The notes below the pieces were generated by a model. That model had not been told where the DNA came from. It ran no database searches and saw nothing but the letters and a program-made list of their open reading frames with translations. This document shows positions 21,737 through 30,695 of a stretch of 39,021 nt of DNA, one piece after another. This stretch comes from Planctomycetota bacterium (GTDB lineage: Bacteria > Planctomycetota > MHYJ01 > JACPRB01), in NCBI GenBank assembly GCA_035574235.1, contig DATLZA010000121.1, positions 1 to 39,021 of the forward strand. The letters run 5' to 3'. A program made the position numbers and the translations under genes. Every line of letters begins with the position of its first letter. Positions within the stretch are counted from its first letter, which is position 1.

Positions 21737-24700
21737 ATGGAAGCGCCCGGCTCCCAGAGCCCGAACCCGGCTCCCCCGGAGGCGCCGTCCGGACCGCCGT
21801 CCTTGCCGTGGTGGCGGCGCAAAGTCTTCGTCCTGCCGACGGCGACCGTGGCGGTTCTTGGGGCGATCGTTTTTTTTCTCGGGCCGCCGATCGCCGGCGC
21901 GATCGCGGCCTCCCAAATCCGATCAACCCTGGAGCGCGAACTGCAGGCGGACGTGTCGGTGGGCGACGTTTCGCTTTCCTGGTCGGGGAGGGTCCGGCTG
22001 ACCGACCTGGCGATTCGCCCCCGCGGCGCGGGCTTCTCGGGACCGCTCCTGGAGATCGCGGCGATCGAGGCTTCCGTCTCCCTGCGGTCGGCGTTGCGCG
22101 GAGAGTATCGCGCGGAGGCGGACGTGATCCGGCCCGTGGTGCGGATCGAGCGCGGCGAGAACGGGAGGTTCAATTACGAATTCCCGGAGCCTCCGGAGGA
22201 GGTCCGCCGCCGGCGGCGCCGCCGCGCGGGTGAGCCGCCTCCGTCCGTCCGCGCCACGATTCGGGTCCGCGACGGCGAGATCCGGGTCCGCGGCGGCGGG
22301 CGCGAGACGGTCTTCTCCGGGGTCTCGCTGGAGGCCTGGATCGAGTCGCTGGAGCAGCCGGTGGGATTCGCGCTTGCGTTTGCGGATCCCGCCGGGGGCC
22401 GCCTCTCCGCGCGGGGGGAGTATGACGCCGAGTCCGCTTCGGGACGGCTGTCGGCCCTTGTCGAGGACGTGACGCTTTCGGGGTTGGGAGGGATCCTCGG
22501 AGTCTGGGCGCCCGGAACGTCTCTGGGGGGCATCGCCCGGGGCTCCTTCGAGTACCGGTCTCGGGGGATTCCGCGCTTCGAAGGCCGGGGACAGCTGGAG
22601 GTGAAGGATCTGGCGCTCGAGCGGAGCGGCGGAAGGGTGCGGCTGGACCGTCTGGTCCTTCTCCACGAGGGAAGCCTCGACGAAAAGGGGAGCGGCCGGC
22701 AGGCGGTGACGATGGCGGCGGGCAAGATCCTGGTGGGCTCGGGTTCGGTCGAGTTGGGCGCGTTCTCCCCCGCGGCGGTGAAGGCGGATTTCGAATCGGA
22801 CCTTTCGGCGGCGTCGAAGGCGTTCGAAGGAAGGTGGGCCGGGCCCGCCCTGGAAGGGATCGTGCGCGTGCGGGGAAGCCTGGAGGCGGCAGGCGAGGGA
22901 CCGGCCAAGGCGCGCTGGAGCGCCGATCTTCAAGGGGAGTCGATCGCGGCGGACCTGAGCGGCCGGCCGGCGCGCCTGGGTTCCGTCCGGATCGAGGCGG
23001 CCGGAACGGTGGAAGACAACGGGCGGCCGTCCGGATCCGTTTCGCTGCGGGTCGGTGAGGGGATATCCGCGCGGGTGGATCTCGCGGCGCCCGCCGAAGG
23101 CGAGGCGGCGCGGCGGGTGGACGTGCGGGCGGAAGCGGACCTGACCGAGGCCGGCCGGATCGCCGGCGGGGCGGTCGGATTCCGGCCCGGGGTGCGGCTG
23201 GAGGGAAAAGCGGCGCTCCGGGGCCGGGCGACGCTTCGGGACGCGGGGGAGTGGAGCGGCGAATTGACCCTGAATGCCGAGAACGTCCGGGCGGTGGACG
23301 CGGAGGGGCGCCGGCGGGAGGTGGAGCGCTCGCTCGTCGGGAAGCTGACGTGCAGTTGGGACGGCTTGTCGGGCCGGCTGCGGGTTCCGTCGCTCGAGGT
23401 TGCGACCGAATGGAGTCGTCTGGAGGCATCGGGGGAGGTTTTGCGTGCGGACCGTCCGAGGCTTCAGCGACTCTTCGTGAAAGGAACGGCGGACCTCGAA
23501 AAGGCGGGGGCGATTCTGGCCTTCGTGGCCGCCGAGCCGCCGGCACTGGGCGGCCGGGCGGAGGCGACCGTTCGGTTCGAAGAGGGCAAGGTTCGAGCGG
23601 AGGGGGCGGCTCAGGCGCTCGTTATGGGGCGGGAAGGGGTTCCGACGGACGCGACGCTGGCGCTCGAAGGGCGGATCGAGTTCCCGCCGGAGGGACTGCG
23701 GGCGGAGATCGAGTCCGGGACATTCGCCGGGTCCCGGCCGGGGGCATCGGTGCGGGGCGGCATGGCGGGTCGGATATCGTACTCCGGGGGCAAAGCGACG
23801 GGGACGCTCGGGGTGCGGGATCTGGAGATCGGCGACGGCCGGAAGGTTCTGGCGCGCGAGCCGCGGGTGGATCTGGAGCATGACGTGACGTTCGGCGCGG
23901 GCGGGATGGAGATCCGGAAGCTGGGGCTCGTTTCGCGCGCGCTTCGTCTGGAGGCGGCGGGTCGGGCGGGTTCGGGCGGGTGGGATCTCTGGGCGCGGGG
24001 GCGGTATGTGCCGGAGGCGCTCGGGGCGGCGCTGCGGCCCTGGTGGGCCGGGCGGCTCGAAGGGGCCGAGGAGCGCGAGTTTGAAGCGAGCCTCCAGGCT
24101 CCGGCGGGGGAGGGCGGTCTTTGGGCTTTCCTGAGGCGGGCGCGCGGCGAGGCGCGGGCGGACCTGGCCCCGCTCACGGTGACGGGCATGACGGTGTCGG
24201 GCCGGGCCCAGGCGGAGCTGCGGGACGGGAGGCTCTCGGTGGCGGCGCCGCTTTCGGTGAACGGGGGAACGGCGCAGGTCACGGGGACATGGGACCTGCG
24301 GGGGCAGGAGGCGGGGCCGCGGAGTTCGGTGGCGGTGCGGGCGCAGGGCGTGCGGGCGAACGCGGAGATGGGGCCTTTTCTCGAGAAGATCAGCCCGATT
24401 TTCCACACCGTGAACGGGACGGTGGAGGGCGCCCTGGAAGGGGAAGCGGCGCTCGAGTGGGCGGCGTCGGCGGAGCGGGGCGTCCAGGCGGCGCTCGAGG
24501 CGCTGAACGGGAAGGCGGTTTTCGCGGCGCGGGATCTGGCGGTGACGGGATCGCCCGCGGTGGTCGAGCTCCTGGGGGCGCTGGGAGAGGAGGGGACGGT
24601 CCGGGGAGAGCTTCTGGCGACGGACGTTCGGGTGGGGACGGGCCGGTGCGCTTACGACGGGATGACGCTGCGGCTGGCGCGATACCAGTTGCGGTTCACG

Positions 24701-24958
24701 GGGTGGGTGGGGTTCGACGGGAAGATGGCGCTTCTGGTGGAGATGCCGCTGACGGAACGGTTCCTGCGGCGGTATCCCCGTCTGGAGAAGTTGGCGGGCA
24801 GGACGTTCTTCGTGGCGCTCGAGGGGACGGTGGCGCGGCCGCGGCTGGATCTGGATCGGGCGATTCAGGAGCTTCTCCGCCGGGCGCTCGAGGGGGCGGC
24901 GCAGGAGAAGCTGGAGGACGCGATCCGGCGGCTTCTCGAGCGGCGCAAGGACCGGTAG
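21737..24958 (+). CDS. AsmA-like envelope protein
   Basis: A 1073-residue protein with one N-terminal membrane helix (about 30-55, VFVLPTATVAVLGAIVFFLGPP) and a very long beta-rich periplasmic part. The opening after the helix (IRSTLERELQADVSVGDVSLSWSGRVRLTDLAIRP) is the classic start of AsmA/DUF748-family proteins. The C-terminus (YQLRFTGWVGFDGKMALLVEMPL, then FVALEGTVARPRLDLDRAIQELL) is the AsmA-type C-terminal domain. Relatives (AsmA, YhdP, TamB) are bridge-like proteins thought to move phospholipids to the outer membrane or aid its assembly. AAAGGA precedes the ATG. It is divergent from the ECF sigma operon and could be in its regulon, but I see no clear promoter match. Confidence 0.8.
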   Translation: MEAPGSQSPNPAPPEAPSGPPSLPWWRRKVFVLPTATVAVLGAIVFFLGPPIAGAIAASQIRSTLERELQADVSVGDVSLSWSGRVRLTDLAIRPRGAGFSGPLLEIAAIEASVSLRSALRGEYRAEADVIRPVVRIERGENGRFNYEFPEPPEEVRRRRRRRAGEPPPSVRATIRVRDGEIRVRGGGRETVFSGVSLEAWIESLEQPVGFALAFADPAGGRLSARGEYDAESASGRLSALVEDVTLSGLGGILGVWAPGTSLGGIARGSFEYRSRGIPRFEGRGQLEVKDLALERSGGRVRLDRLVLLHEGSLDEKGSGRQAVTMAAGKILVGSGSVELGAFSPAAVKADFESDLSAASKAFEGRWAGPALEGIVRVRGSLEAAGEGPAKARWSADLQGESIAADLSGRPARLGSVRIEAAGTVEDNGRPSGSVSLRVGEGISARVDLAAPAEGEAARRVDVRAEADLTEAGRIAGGAVGFRPGVRLEGKAALRGRATLRDAGEWSGELTLNAENVRAVDAEGRRREVERSLVGKLTCSWDGLSGRLRVPSLEVATEWSRLEASGEVLRADRPRLQRLFVKGTADLEKAGAILAFVAAEPPALGGRAEATVRFEEGKVRAEGAAQALVMGREGVPTDATLALEGRIEFPPEGLRAEIESGTFAGSRPGASVRGGMAGRISYSGGKATGTLGVRDLEIGDGRKVLAREPRVDLEHDVTFGAGGMEIRKLGLVSRALRLEAAGRAGSGGWDLWARGRYVPEALGAALRPWWAGRLEGAEEREFEASLQAPAGEGGLWAFLRRARGEARADLAPLTVTGMTVSGRAQAELRDGRLSVAAPLSVNGGTAQVTGTWDLRGQEAGPRSSVAVRAQGVRANAEMGPFLEKISPIFHTVNGTVEGALEGEAALEWAASAERGVQAALEALNGKAVFAARDLAVTGSPAVVELLGALGEEGTVRGELLATDVRVGTGRCAYDGMTLRLARYQLRFTGWVGFDGKMALLVEMPLTERFLRRYPRLEKLAGRTFFVALEGTVARPRLDLDRAIQELLRRALEGAAQEKLEDAIRRLLERRKDR

Positions 24959-24997
24959 GCGGGGTCGGATTTCTTTCGCCCGGGGGGCGGCCGGGCG

Positions 24998-25003
24998 TAT
25001 ACT
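24998..25003 (+). promoter_or_regulatory. corA -10 element
   Basis: TATACT lies 6 nt before the ATG at 25010. The -35 is weak. The spacing implies a leaderless mRNA, and there is no Shine-Dalgarno sequence. Confidence 0.5.
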
Positions 25004-25009
25004 CCCGGG

Positions 25010-25966
25010 ATGCTCAAGGGGCTGTTCGCGCGCCCGGGGCGGCCTCCGGAGGCGTTCACCTCGGCCGGGCGGATCCCCGAGCTTCTCCGGGAGAGGGACG
25101 TCTGCCTCTGGGCGGACTTCGAGTCGCCCACCGAGGAGGAGCGCCGCGTGATGGAGACGGCGTTCGGGTTTCACCCGGTCGCGCTCGAAAGCTGCTGGGC
25201 GCACGCCAATCATCCCCGTCTTCAGGATTATGGAGACTATCTCTATCTCGTCCTGCACGCGGTGCGGTCGGTCCGTCCTCTGAAGACCGACGAGATCGAC
25301 GTCTTCCTGGGGCGCTCGTTCCTGGTGACCTGCCACGACGGGCCGTCCGCGGCGCTCGCGGAAGTCCAGCGGCGGGCGCAGGAGGTAGAGGGGCTGCTTC
25401 GCCGGGGCCCCGACCGCGCTCTGGCGGAGCTCGTGGATCGGATCACGGAAGACTATGTGGAAGCCATCGAGCGGCTGGACGATGCGATGGACGGACTGGA
25501 AGACCGGCTCTTCCGGAGCCCGGGCCGCGCGGCGCTGCGCGAGGTGCTCTCGTTCAAGAAGGACGTTCTGCACTTCCGGAGGATCGTGGGTCCGCAGCGG
25601 GAGGTGCTCGGGCGCCTGGCGCGGATGGAGTTCCCGCAGGTCAGCCGCGAAGAAGCGGTCTACCTTCGGGACGTGCACGACCGGACGGTCCGGGTGGCGG
25701 AGATGCTCGAGGCGTTCCGGGACGTTCTGACGAGCGCGATGGAGGTTTATCTCTCGGTGGTTTCCAACCGCATCAACGAGGTGGTGCGGACGCTGACGGT
25801 CTTTTCGATCATCCTGATGTCCACGTCGCTGGTGGCGGGGATCTACGGGATGAACGTGGATCTTCTGAAGACGGGGACGAAGGCGGACTTTTACCTTCTC
25901 CTGGGCGTGATGGGGGCGATCGCGGGGGCGCTTCTGTGGGTTTTCCGGAGGCGGGCATGGATTTGA
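25010..25966 (+). CDS. corA: CorA-type magnesium/divalent cation channel
   Basis: A 318-residue CorA family ion channel. The cytoplasmic funnel (about 1-250) includes DVCLWADFESPTEEE and the long helical stalk. Two C-terminal membrane helices flank the diagnostic Y-G-M-N (GMN at 280-282), the selectivity filter for Mg2+. The usual acidic loop after GMN is weak here (VDLLKTGTKAD). A basic tail RRRAWI ends the protein. It has a -10 element 6 nt before the ATG and overlaps the downstream methyltransferase by 10 nt. It may carry Mg2+, Co2+ or Zn2+; this cannot be read from the sequence. Confidence 0.92.
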   Translation: MLKGLFARPGRPPEAFTSAGRIPELLRERDVCLWADFESPTEEERRVMETAFGFHPVALESCWAHANHPRLQDYGDYLYLVLHAVRSVRPLKTDEIDVFLGRSFLVTCHDGPSAALAEVQRRAQEVEGLLRRGPDRALAELVDRITEDYVEAIERLDDAMDGLEDRLFRSPGRAALREVLSFKKDVLHFRRIVGPQREVLGRLARMEFPQVSREEAVYLRDVHDRTVRVAEMLEAFRDVLTSAMEVYLSVVSNRINEVVRTLTVFSIILMSTSLVAGIYGMNVDLLKTGTKADFYLLLGVMGAIAGALLWVFRRRAWI

Positions 25967-26736
25967 AGGCGCACCATGATCTCATCCGGAGCCAGTTCGC
26001 GATTCAGGCGCGGGCGCATCCCCGGACGGCGCCGCTGCGGCGCGCCGAGAACGTGGCGCCGATGGTGGACCTGGCGGCGCCGGCGCCGTCGGACCGGGTA
26101 CTGGACGTGGCGTGCGGCTGGGGTTTCGTGGCGCTGGCGTTCGCGCCGCGGGTGCGGTCGGTGACGGGAGTAGACCTGACGCCCGAGATGGTGGAGCTGG
26201 CGCGGCGGGAAGCGGCCCAGCGGGGCGTGCGGAACGTCGAGGTCGAGCTCGGGGCCGCCGAGGACCTGCGGTTCGGGGCGGGGTCGTTCGAGATCGCGAC
26301 CTGCCGGTTCACGTTCCACCACTTCGCCGACCCCGAGCGGGCGCTGTTTGAAATGAAGCGGGTGCTGACGCCCGACGGCCGGATCGTGCTTTACGACTAT
26401 GTGGCCGCCGCGGACGAGCGCAAGGCGCTCCTTCACAACGAGATCGAGAAGGCGCGGGACCCCTCGCACGTGAAAATGTATTCGGAGCGCGAGTTCGAGG
26501 GCTTCTTCCGGAAGTGCGGCCTGGAGTCCCGGGGGCGGGTGGTGACGCTGCTCAAGCGGGACTTCGACGCGTGGATGGATTTCGTGGACGCGGACGCGGG
26601 CCGGCGGGCGAAGGTGCGCCGGATGCTCGAGGAGACGATCGAGGGGAACAAGGCCGGGCTGGCGCCGCGGCGGAGGGGGGAGCATCTGACGTTCACGCAC
26701 ACGGCGGTGGCCTGGCGGCTGGTGCCGAAGGGGTAG
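25957..26736 (+). CDS. Class I SAM-dependent methyltransferase
   Basis: A 259-residue methyltransferase of the UbiE/Methyltransf_11 type. The SAM-binding glycine loop is VLDVACGWGFVALAFA (about 48-63), followed by the acidic strand-2 end VTGVDLTPEMV, a LGAAEDLRF strand and the post-II region ATCRFTFHHFADPERALFEMKRVLTPDGRIVLYDY. The C-terminal part with LTFTHTAVAWRL is a likely substrate cap. The start overlaps the corA end. The substrate is unknown; ubiquinone/menaquinone genes are not nearby. Confidence 0.88.
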   Translation: MDLKAHHDLIRSQFAIQARAHPRTAPLRRAENVAPMVDLAAPAPSDRVLDVACGWGFVALAFAPRVRSVTGVDLTPEMVELARREAAQRGVRNVEVELGAAEDLRFGAGSFEIATCRFTFHHFADPERALFEMKRVLTPDGRIVLYDYVAAADERKALLHNEIEKARDPSHVKMYSEREFEGFFRKCGLESRGRVVTLLKRDFDAWMDFVDADAGRRAKVRRMLEETIEGNKAGLAPRRRGEHLTFTHTAVAWRLVPKG

Positions 26737-26743
26737 GCGCGCC

Positions 26744-26917
26744 TCAGCGGGCGTCGTCTTCGGCGATCGGGGGCGGCGGCGCGGTGGCGGCCAGGAGCGC
26801 GACGGTTTCGGGGAGCGGGGCGCAGATTTCGCAGAGCCGGATTTCGAGCGTGGCGCCGGCCTCGACGAGGGTGACGTGGAGGCGGGCGCGTTCGCGGCGG
26901 CAGCGTTCGCACTCCAT
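26744..26917 (-). CDS. McsA-like mini zinc-ribbon protein
   Basis: A 57-residue ORF: M-E-C3-x2-C6 ... L-C29-x2-C32-A with RARLHVTLVEAGATLEIRL between the Cys pairs, then a Pro/Ala tail. It matches the CxxC...VHLT...LCExCA ribbon at the N-terminus of McsA and UvrB/C-linked proteins. GGAGGG lies 4 nt before the ATG. It lies 34 nt downstream of moxR on the same strand, so it is probably in that transcript. McsA is a regulator of the arginine kinase McsB in Firmicutes, but only the ribbon is present here and no McsB is seen. Small enough to be missed by length-filtered gene calling. Confidence 0.68.
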   Translation of the reverse strand: MECERCRRERARLHVTLVEAGATLEIRLCEICAPLPETVALLAATAPPPPIAEDDAR

Positions 26918-26951
26918 GGAGCCCTCCTCGAATTCCGCCGGCCCGCGCGGT

Positions 26952-27941
26952 TTACCGCGCGGCGGCGACTTCCGGAAGTTCCGCCAGGATTTTCTCCAGG
27001 ATCGCGTCGGGCCGGATTCCCTCGGCCTCCGCCTCGAAGTTGAGGATCAGGCGGTGGCGCAGGGCGGGGAAGGCGGCCTCGCGGATGTCGCCGAAGGAGA
27101 CGTTGTAGCGTCCCTTCATGAGGGCGAGGATCTTGCCCGCGCGCACGAGAGCCTGGGCGCCGCGGGGGCTGGCGCCGTACCGCAGATACTTGCGGGCCAC
27201 GGGGCTTCCCTCCGACGGGTGCGTGGCCAGAACCAGGCGCGCGGCGAACTCCTTGACGTGGGACGCGATGGGGACCTCCCGGGCGAAGGCGCGCATCTCG
27301 AGGATGTCCGGGCCGGCGAGGACCGGCTGGGGCTGGGGCGTCTCGCGGCCGGTGGTGCGGTCGATGACCTCGAGGAGCTCTTCGAGCCGCGAGGCGGGCA
27401 CTTCGATCTTGAAGAGGAAGCGATCCACCTGGGCTTCGGGCAGCGGGTAGGTTCCTTCCATTTCGATGGGGTTCTGGGTCGCCAGGACGAAGAACGGCTC
27501 CTCGAGGGGGTAACGGACGCCCGCGACGGTGACGGCCTTCTCCTGCATGGCTTCGAGGAGGGCGGACTGCGTCTTGGGCGTGGCGCGGTTGATTTCGTCG
27601 GCCAGGACGATGTTTCCGAAGACGGGCCCCTTCTGGAATTCGAAGTGTTTTCGGCCCTGGGCGTCCTCGACCACGATGTTGGTCCCGAGGATGTCGGCGG
27701 GCATGAGGTCGGGGGTGAACTGGATGCGCGAGAAGCGCAGGCGCAGGCACTGGGCGACGGTGCGCACGAGGAGGGTCTTGCCGATGCCCGGGACGCCTTC
27801 CAGGAGGGCGTGGCCTTCGGCGAGGATGGCCACGATCGTCTGGCGGACGACCTCCTCGTGACCGACGATGGCCTTGGCGATTTCGCGGCGGAGGGCTTCG
27901 ACGTTTTCGCGGAACCGGCGGGCCTGTTCTTCGACGTTCAT
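26952..27941 (-). CDS. moxR: MoxR-family AAA+ ATPase
   Basis: A 329-residue MoxR ATPase with chaperone-like roles in metalloenzyme maturation and stress. Walker A is GVPGIGKTLLVR (about 50-61), Walker B is IVLADEINRATPKTQSALLEAMQE, and sensor motifs include LATQNPIEMEGTYPLPEAQVDRFLF. Length is normal. Usual partners (DUF58 and VWA-domain proteins) are missing; the next gene is a mini zinc-ribbon ORF. It has its own extended -10 promoter in the gap after rpoN. Confidence 0.92.
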   Translation of the reverse strand: MNVEEQARRFRENVEALRREIAKAIVGHEEVVRQTIVAILAEGHALLEGVPGIGKTLLVRTVAQCLRLRFSRIQFTPDLMPADILGTNIVVEDAQGRKHFEFQKGPVFGNIVLADEINRATPKTQSALLEAMQEKAVTVAGVRYPLEEPFFVLATQNPIEMEGTYPLPEAQVDRFLFKIEVPASRLEELLEVIDRTTGRETPQPQPVLAGPDILEMRAFAREVPIASHVKEFAARLVLATHPSEGSPVARKYLRYGASPRGAQALVRAGKILALMKGRYNVSFGDIREAAFPALRHRLILNFEAEAEGIRPDAILEKILAELPEVAAAR

Positions 27942-27950
27942 GGGAGGGGG

Positions 27951-27959
27951 ATTATAGCA
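27951..27959 (-). promoter_or_regulatory. moxR extended -10 promoter
   Basis: Minus-strand TGC-TATAAT (27959-27951), 9 nt before the moxR ATG. No convincing -35. The predicted leader is only 2-3 nt. Confidence 0.55.
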
Positions 27960-27978
27960 CCCGCCGTGCGGGGCCCGG

Positions 27979-29709
27979 CTAGTACTTCTTGCGCAGGCGG
28001 GACGAGGGGATGCCCATTTCTTCGCGGTACTTGGCGATCGTGCGCCGGGCGGCCGTGACGCCGTGCTGTTCCTTGAGCTTGCGGACGATCTCGAGGTCGG
28101 AGAGGGGATTCTTCTTGTCTTCGGCGTCCACGATCTCGCGGATTTTCTCCATGAGCGCCAGCCGGGTCTGTTCGTCCGCGGGCGGCTCGGCGCCGGGCGG
28201 CGCGGGGCGGGCGGGTTCGGACCGGGGCGCGGCGGAGGCGAAGAAGAACTTCAGCGGGAAGATTCCGCGGGGGGTTTGGACCCACTTTTCGGAGATGGCG
28301 CGCGAGACGGTGGACAGATGGATCCCGAGCGCGTCGGCCACCTCCTGCATCTTGAGGGGTTTGAGGAACTCGATGCCTTTCTCGAAGAACTCCTTCTGGT
28401 GCTTGAGGATTTCGCTCGTGATGCGGTAGATGGTTCCGCGGCGCTGCTCGATGGCGCTGATAAGCTTGCGGCCGGCGTCCATCTTGCGCTTGAGGAACTC
28501 GCGTTCTTCCTTGGAGATGGCCGGTTCGCGGGACAGCTCCTCGAAGAGCCGCCGCTCGTCTTCGGAAAGTTTCCCGTGGCGGGCGAATTCCGCGGCCCGG
28601 GCCCGGTCGGCCGGGGTCAGGCGGCGGGCGCGGGCCAGATCCGCCAGGAGCGTACGTTCCTGGGGAGAGAACCGGTCCTCGGACGCCATGCGGGAGAGGC
28701 GCTCGCGTTCCTCGGGAGAAAGCTTCCGGTCCCGCAGCATCTCCTCATAGCTCTTGTTGAGCGAGATGGGCGGGAGCCATCCGTCCTCGAGCATGATCTC
28801 GTACTTGCCGTCCACCTGCTTGATGACGACCTCGGGGAAGACCTTGGGAACCTTGTCCGAGGAGAAGCCCGCGCCGGGTTTGGGGTTCAGGCGCGCGATC
28901 TCGGACACGAGGGATTTCACGTCCTCCAGCACGAGGTGGGGGTCGGGCTCCGGGGGATAGCCGAGCTCCGCCAGGACCTCGGGGTCGGAGGAGAAGGCCT
29001 TGACGATGCGCGGCAGGCGGTTGGCGCCCACGTCCTCGAAGTGGTTCTCGATGAGCTTGCGGAGCAGGGGGTATCTCGGATCGGCCACGTCGAGCTGCAG
29101 GAGCAGGCATTCCTTGACGCTGCGGGCCCCGACGCCCCGGGGTTCCATCTGCTGGACGATCGAAACGGCGTGTTCCAGCTTCCGGGCCAGGATTTCCGGA
29201 GGCTCCTTTTTGAGCTCCTCGGGCAGCGAGGCGATCATGTCCGGGGCGGCGGCGGCGAGGTAGCCGTTGTCGTCGATGTTCTGGATGACGTGTTCGCAGA
29301 AGGCGCGTTCCTCGGGGCCCAGCTCCAGAAGCGCGAGCTGATGGAGGAGGTGTTCCCGCAGCGAGGTCGATTCCTGGCAGAGGTTCTGGAGCATCTCGAT
29401 CCGCCGTTCGGCGTCCTCGGCGGAGTCGGACCGGCGGGTCATGCGCTCGCTTTCGAGGAGCTGCTCTTCGACGGCCTCGAGCATCTCGCCCTGGGCGTCC
29501 TCCTCGGCGGTCTGCGCCGGTTCGGGGGCGGCCTCGGGTTCCTCGACGTCCTGCTTTTCTTCGAGGGCGGGATTCTCCTCGAGCTCCTGCAGGATGAGGT
29601 CCCGGAGGTCCATGATGGGTAGCTGGAGGAGCTCGAGATTCTGCAGCATCTGCTGGGAGAGGTGCATCCTCTGTTCCAGCCGCTGCTGCAGGTGGACTTC
29701 CATCTTCAT
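27979..29709 (-). CDS. rpoN: RNA polymerase sigma-54 factor with repeat insertion
   Basis: A 576-residue RpoN, longer than most (about 430-500). The Gln-rich region I (LQQRLEQRMHLSQQMLQNLELLQLP) is followed by the acidic region II, the core-binding domain (about 100-320), the HTH (MQEVADALGIHLSTVSRAI, about 454-472) and the RpoN box (ARRTIAKYREEMGIPSSRLRKK, 554-575). The odd part is residues 329-413: five contiguous 17-residue units beginning KLSPEER, RFSPQER, RLTPADR, KLSEDER and AISKEER. The last merges into the normal core helix before KLISAIEQRR, so four units (68 residues) appear inserted. It lies 4 nt after recR. It directs activator-dependent transcription from -24/-12 promoters. Confidence 0.95.
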   Translation of the reverse strand: MKMEVHLQQRLEQRMHLSQQMLQNLELLQLPIMDLRDLILQELEENPALEEKQDVEEPEAAPEPAQTAEEDAQGEMLEAVEEQLLESERMTRRSDSAEDAERRIEMLQNLCQESTSLREHLLHQLALLELGPEERAFCEHVIQNIDDNGYLAAAAPDMIASLPEELKKEPPEILARKLEHAVSIVQQMEPRGVGARSVKECLLLQLDVADPRYPLLRKLIENHFEDVGANRLPRIVKAFSSDPEVLAELGYPPEPDPHLVLEDVKSLVSEIARLNPKPGAGFSSDKVPKVFPEVVIKQVDGKYEIMLEDGWLPPISLNKSYEEMLRDRKLSPEERERLSRMASEDRFSPQERTLLADLARARRLTPADRARAAEFARHGKLSEDERRLFEELSREPAISKEEREFLKRKMDAGRKLISAIEQRRGTIYRITSEILKHQKEFFEKGIEFLKPLKMQEVADALGIHLSTVSRAISEKWVQTPRGIFPLKFFFASAAPRSEPARPAPPGAEPPADEQTRLALMEKIREIVDAEDKKNPLSDLEIVRKLKEQHGVTAARRTIAKYREEMGIPSSRLRKKY

Positions 29710-29713
29710 GGGT

Positions 29714-30310
29714 CTAGAGCTCCCTCCGGCCGGACAGGGCGTCGCCCACGACGGTCCGATCGGAGAATTCGAGCGTGCTTCCGGCGGGGATGCCGCGGGC
29801 GATCCGGGTGACCTGCACGCCGTTGCCGCCGAGGGCCTTCTGGATGTAGAAGGCGGTGGCGTCCCCTTCGGGCGTCGGGTTGGTCGCGAGGATCACTTCG
29901 CGGACACCTCCCTGGCGCACCCGCTCCAGGAGCGCGGGGATCGTGAGGTTCTCCGGCCCCACCCCGTCCAGCGGCGACAGGCGCCCGTGGAGCACGTGGT
30001 AGAGCCCCCGGTAGCAGCCGGAGCGCTCGATCGCCCACACGTCCCGCGTCTGCTCCACCACGCAGATCAGGGCGTGGTCGCGACGCGCGTCGGAGCAGAT
30101 GTCGCACGTCTCCTTCTCGGAAATATTATAACACCGCGCGCAGGATTTGACCTGCTCCTTGAGGTCCCGCAGGGCGTTGGCCAGGAGGAGCACCTCGCCG
30201 GCGGGCTGCGCCAGCAGGTGGAAGGTCAGCCGCTCGGCCGTTTTGTCGCCGATGCCGGGGAGCTTGGACAGCTCCCGGATCAGCCGCACGATCGGTTCCG
30301 CGTACGCCAT
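29714..30310 (-). CDS. recR: Recombination protein RecR
   Basis: A 198-residue RecR of normal length. The N-terminal HhH (LSKLPGIGDKTAERLTFHLL), the Cys4 zinc finger (C-A-R-C-x8-C-D-I-C) and the Toprim domain (ALICVVEQTRDVWAIE through VILATNPTPEGDATAFYI) are all intact. RecR works with RecO/RecF in loading RecA at gaps. It lies 61 nt after ybaB in the common dnaX-ybaB-recR order, and 4 nt before rpoN. Confidence 0.96.
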   Translation of the reverse strand: MAYAEPIVRLIRELSKLPGIGDKTAERLTFHLLAQPAGEVLLLANALRDLKEQVKSCARCYNISEKETCDICSDARRDHALICVVEQTRDVWAIERSGCYRGLYHVLHGRLSPLDGVGPENLTIPALLERVRQGGVREVILATNPTPEGDATAFYIQKALGGNGVQVTRIARGIPAGSTLEFSDRTVVGDALSGRREL

Positions 30311-30371
30311 GACTCCAGGTTTCCGAAGGCCCGGGGCCGCCGCGCGGCGTCCCCGGACGCGAAGACGGGGA

Positions 30372-30692
30372 TCACATCAGTCCGGGAAGCGACAGGCCCG
30401 TGATCCGGGCCAGCTCGCCCTCCCGCAGTTTCTTGGCTTTCTTGATTCCTTCGTTGACCGCCGCCAGGACAAGATCCTCGAGCATGCCCTTGTCGTCGGG
30501 GGAAATGACTTCCGGCTCGATCTTGATGTCGACGACTTCCTCGGCGCCGTTCACCTTGACCTTGACCATGCCGCCGCCGGAGGCGGCCTCGACGACGCGC
30601 TCCTTGAGGTCTTCCTCCAGGCGGGCGAGCTTCTTCTGCATGTCCTCGAACTGCTTGCCGAACTTCCCCAGGTTCATTCCGCCGGGCAGCAT
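30372..30692 (-). CDS. ybaB: YbaB/EbfC nucleoid-associated protein
   Basis: A 106-residue YbaB/EbfC family DNA-binding protein. The pattern GMNLGKFGKQFEDMQKKLARLEEDL, then MVKVKVNGAEEVVDIKIEPEVI and LEDLVLAAVNEGIKKAKKL, is standard for the family. It probably binds DNA as a dimer and shapes the nucleoid. The ribosome site GGAG overlaps the dnaX stop, so it is coupled to dnaX. Confidence 0.95.
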   Translation of the reverse strand: MLPGGMNLGKFGKQFEDMQKKLARLEEDLKERVVEAASGGGMVKVKVNGAEEVVDIKIEPEVISPDDKGMLEDLVLAAVNEGIKKAKKLREGELARITGLSLPGLM

Positions 30693-30695
30693 GGC

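Noticed and set aside
21923-25678. Very long minus-strand open frame opposite the AsmA-like and corA genes
   Set aside because: Pro/Arg/His-rich composition, no domains; a shadow caused by high GC content.
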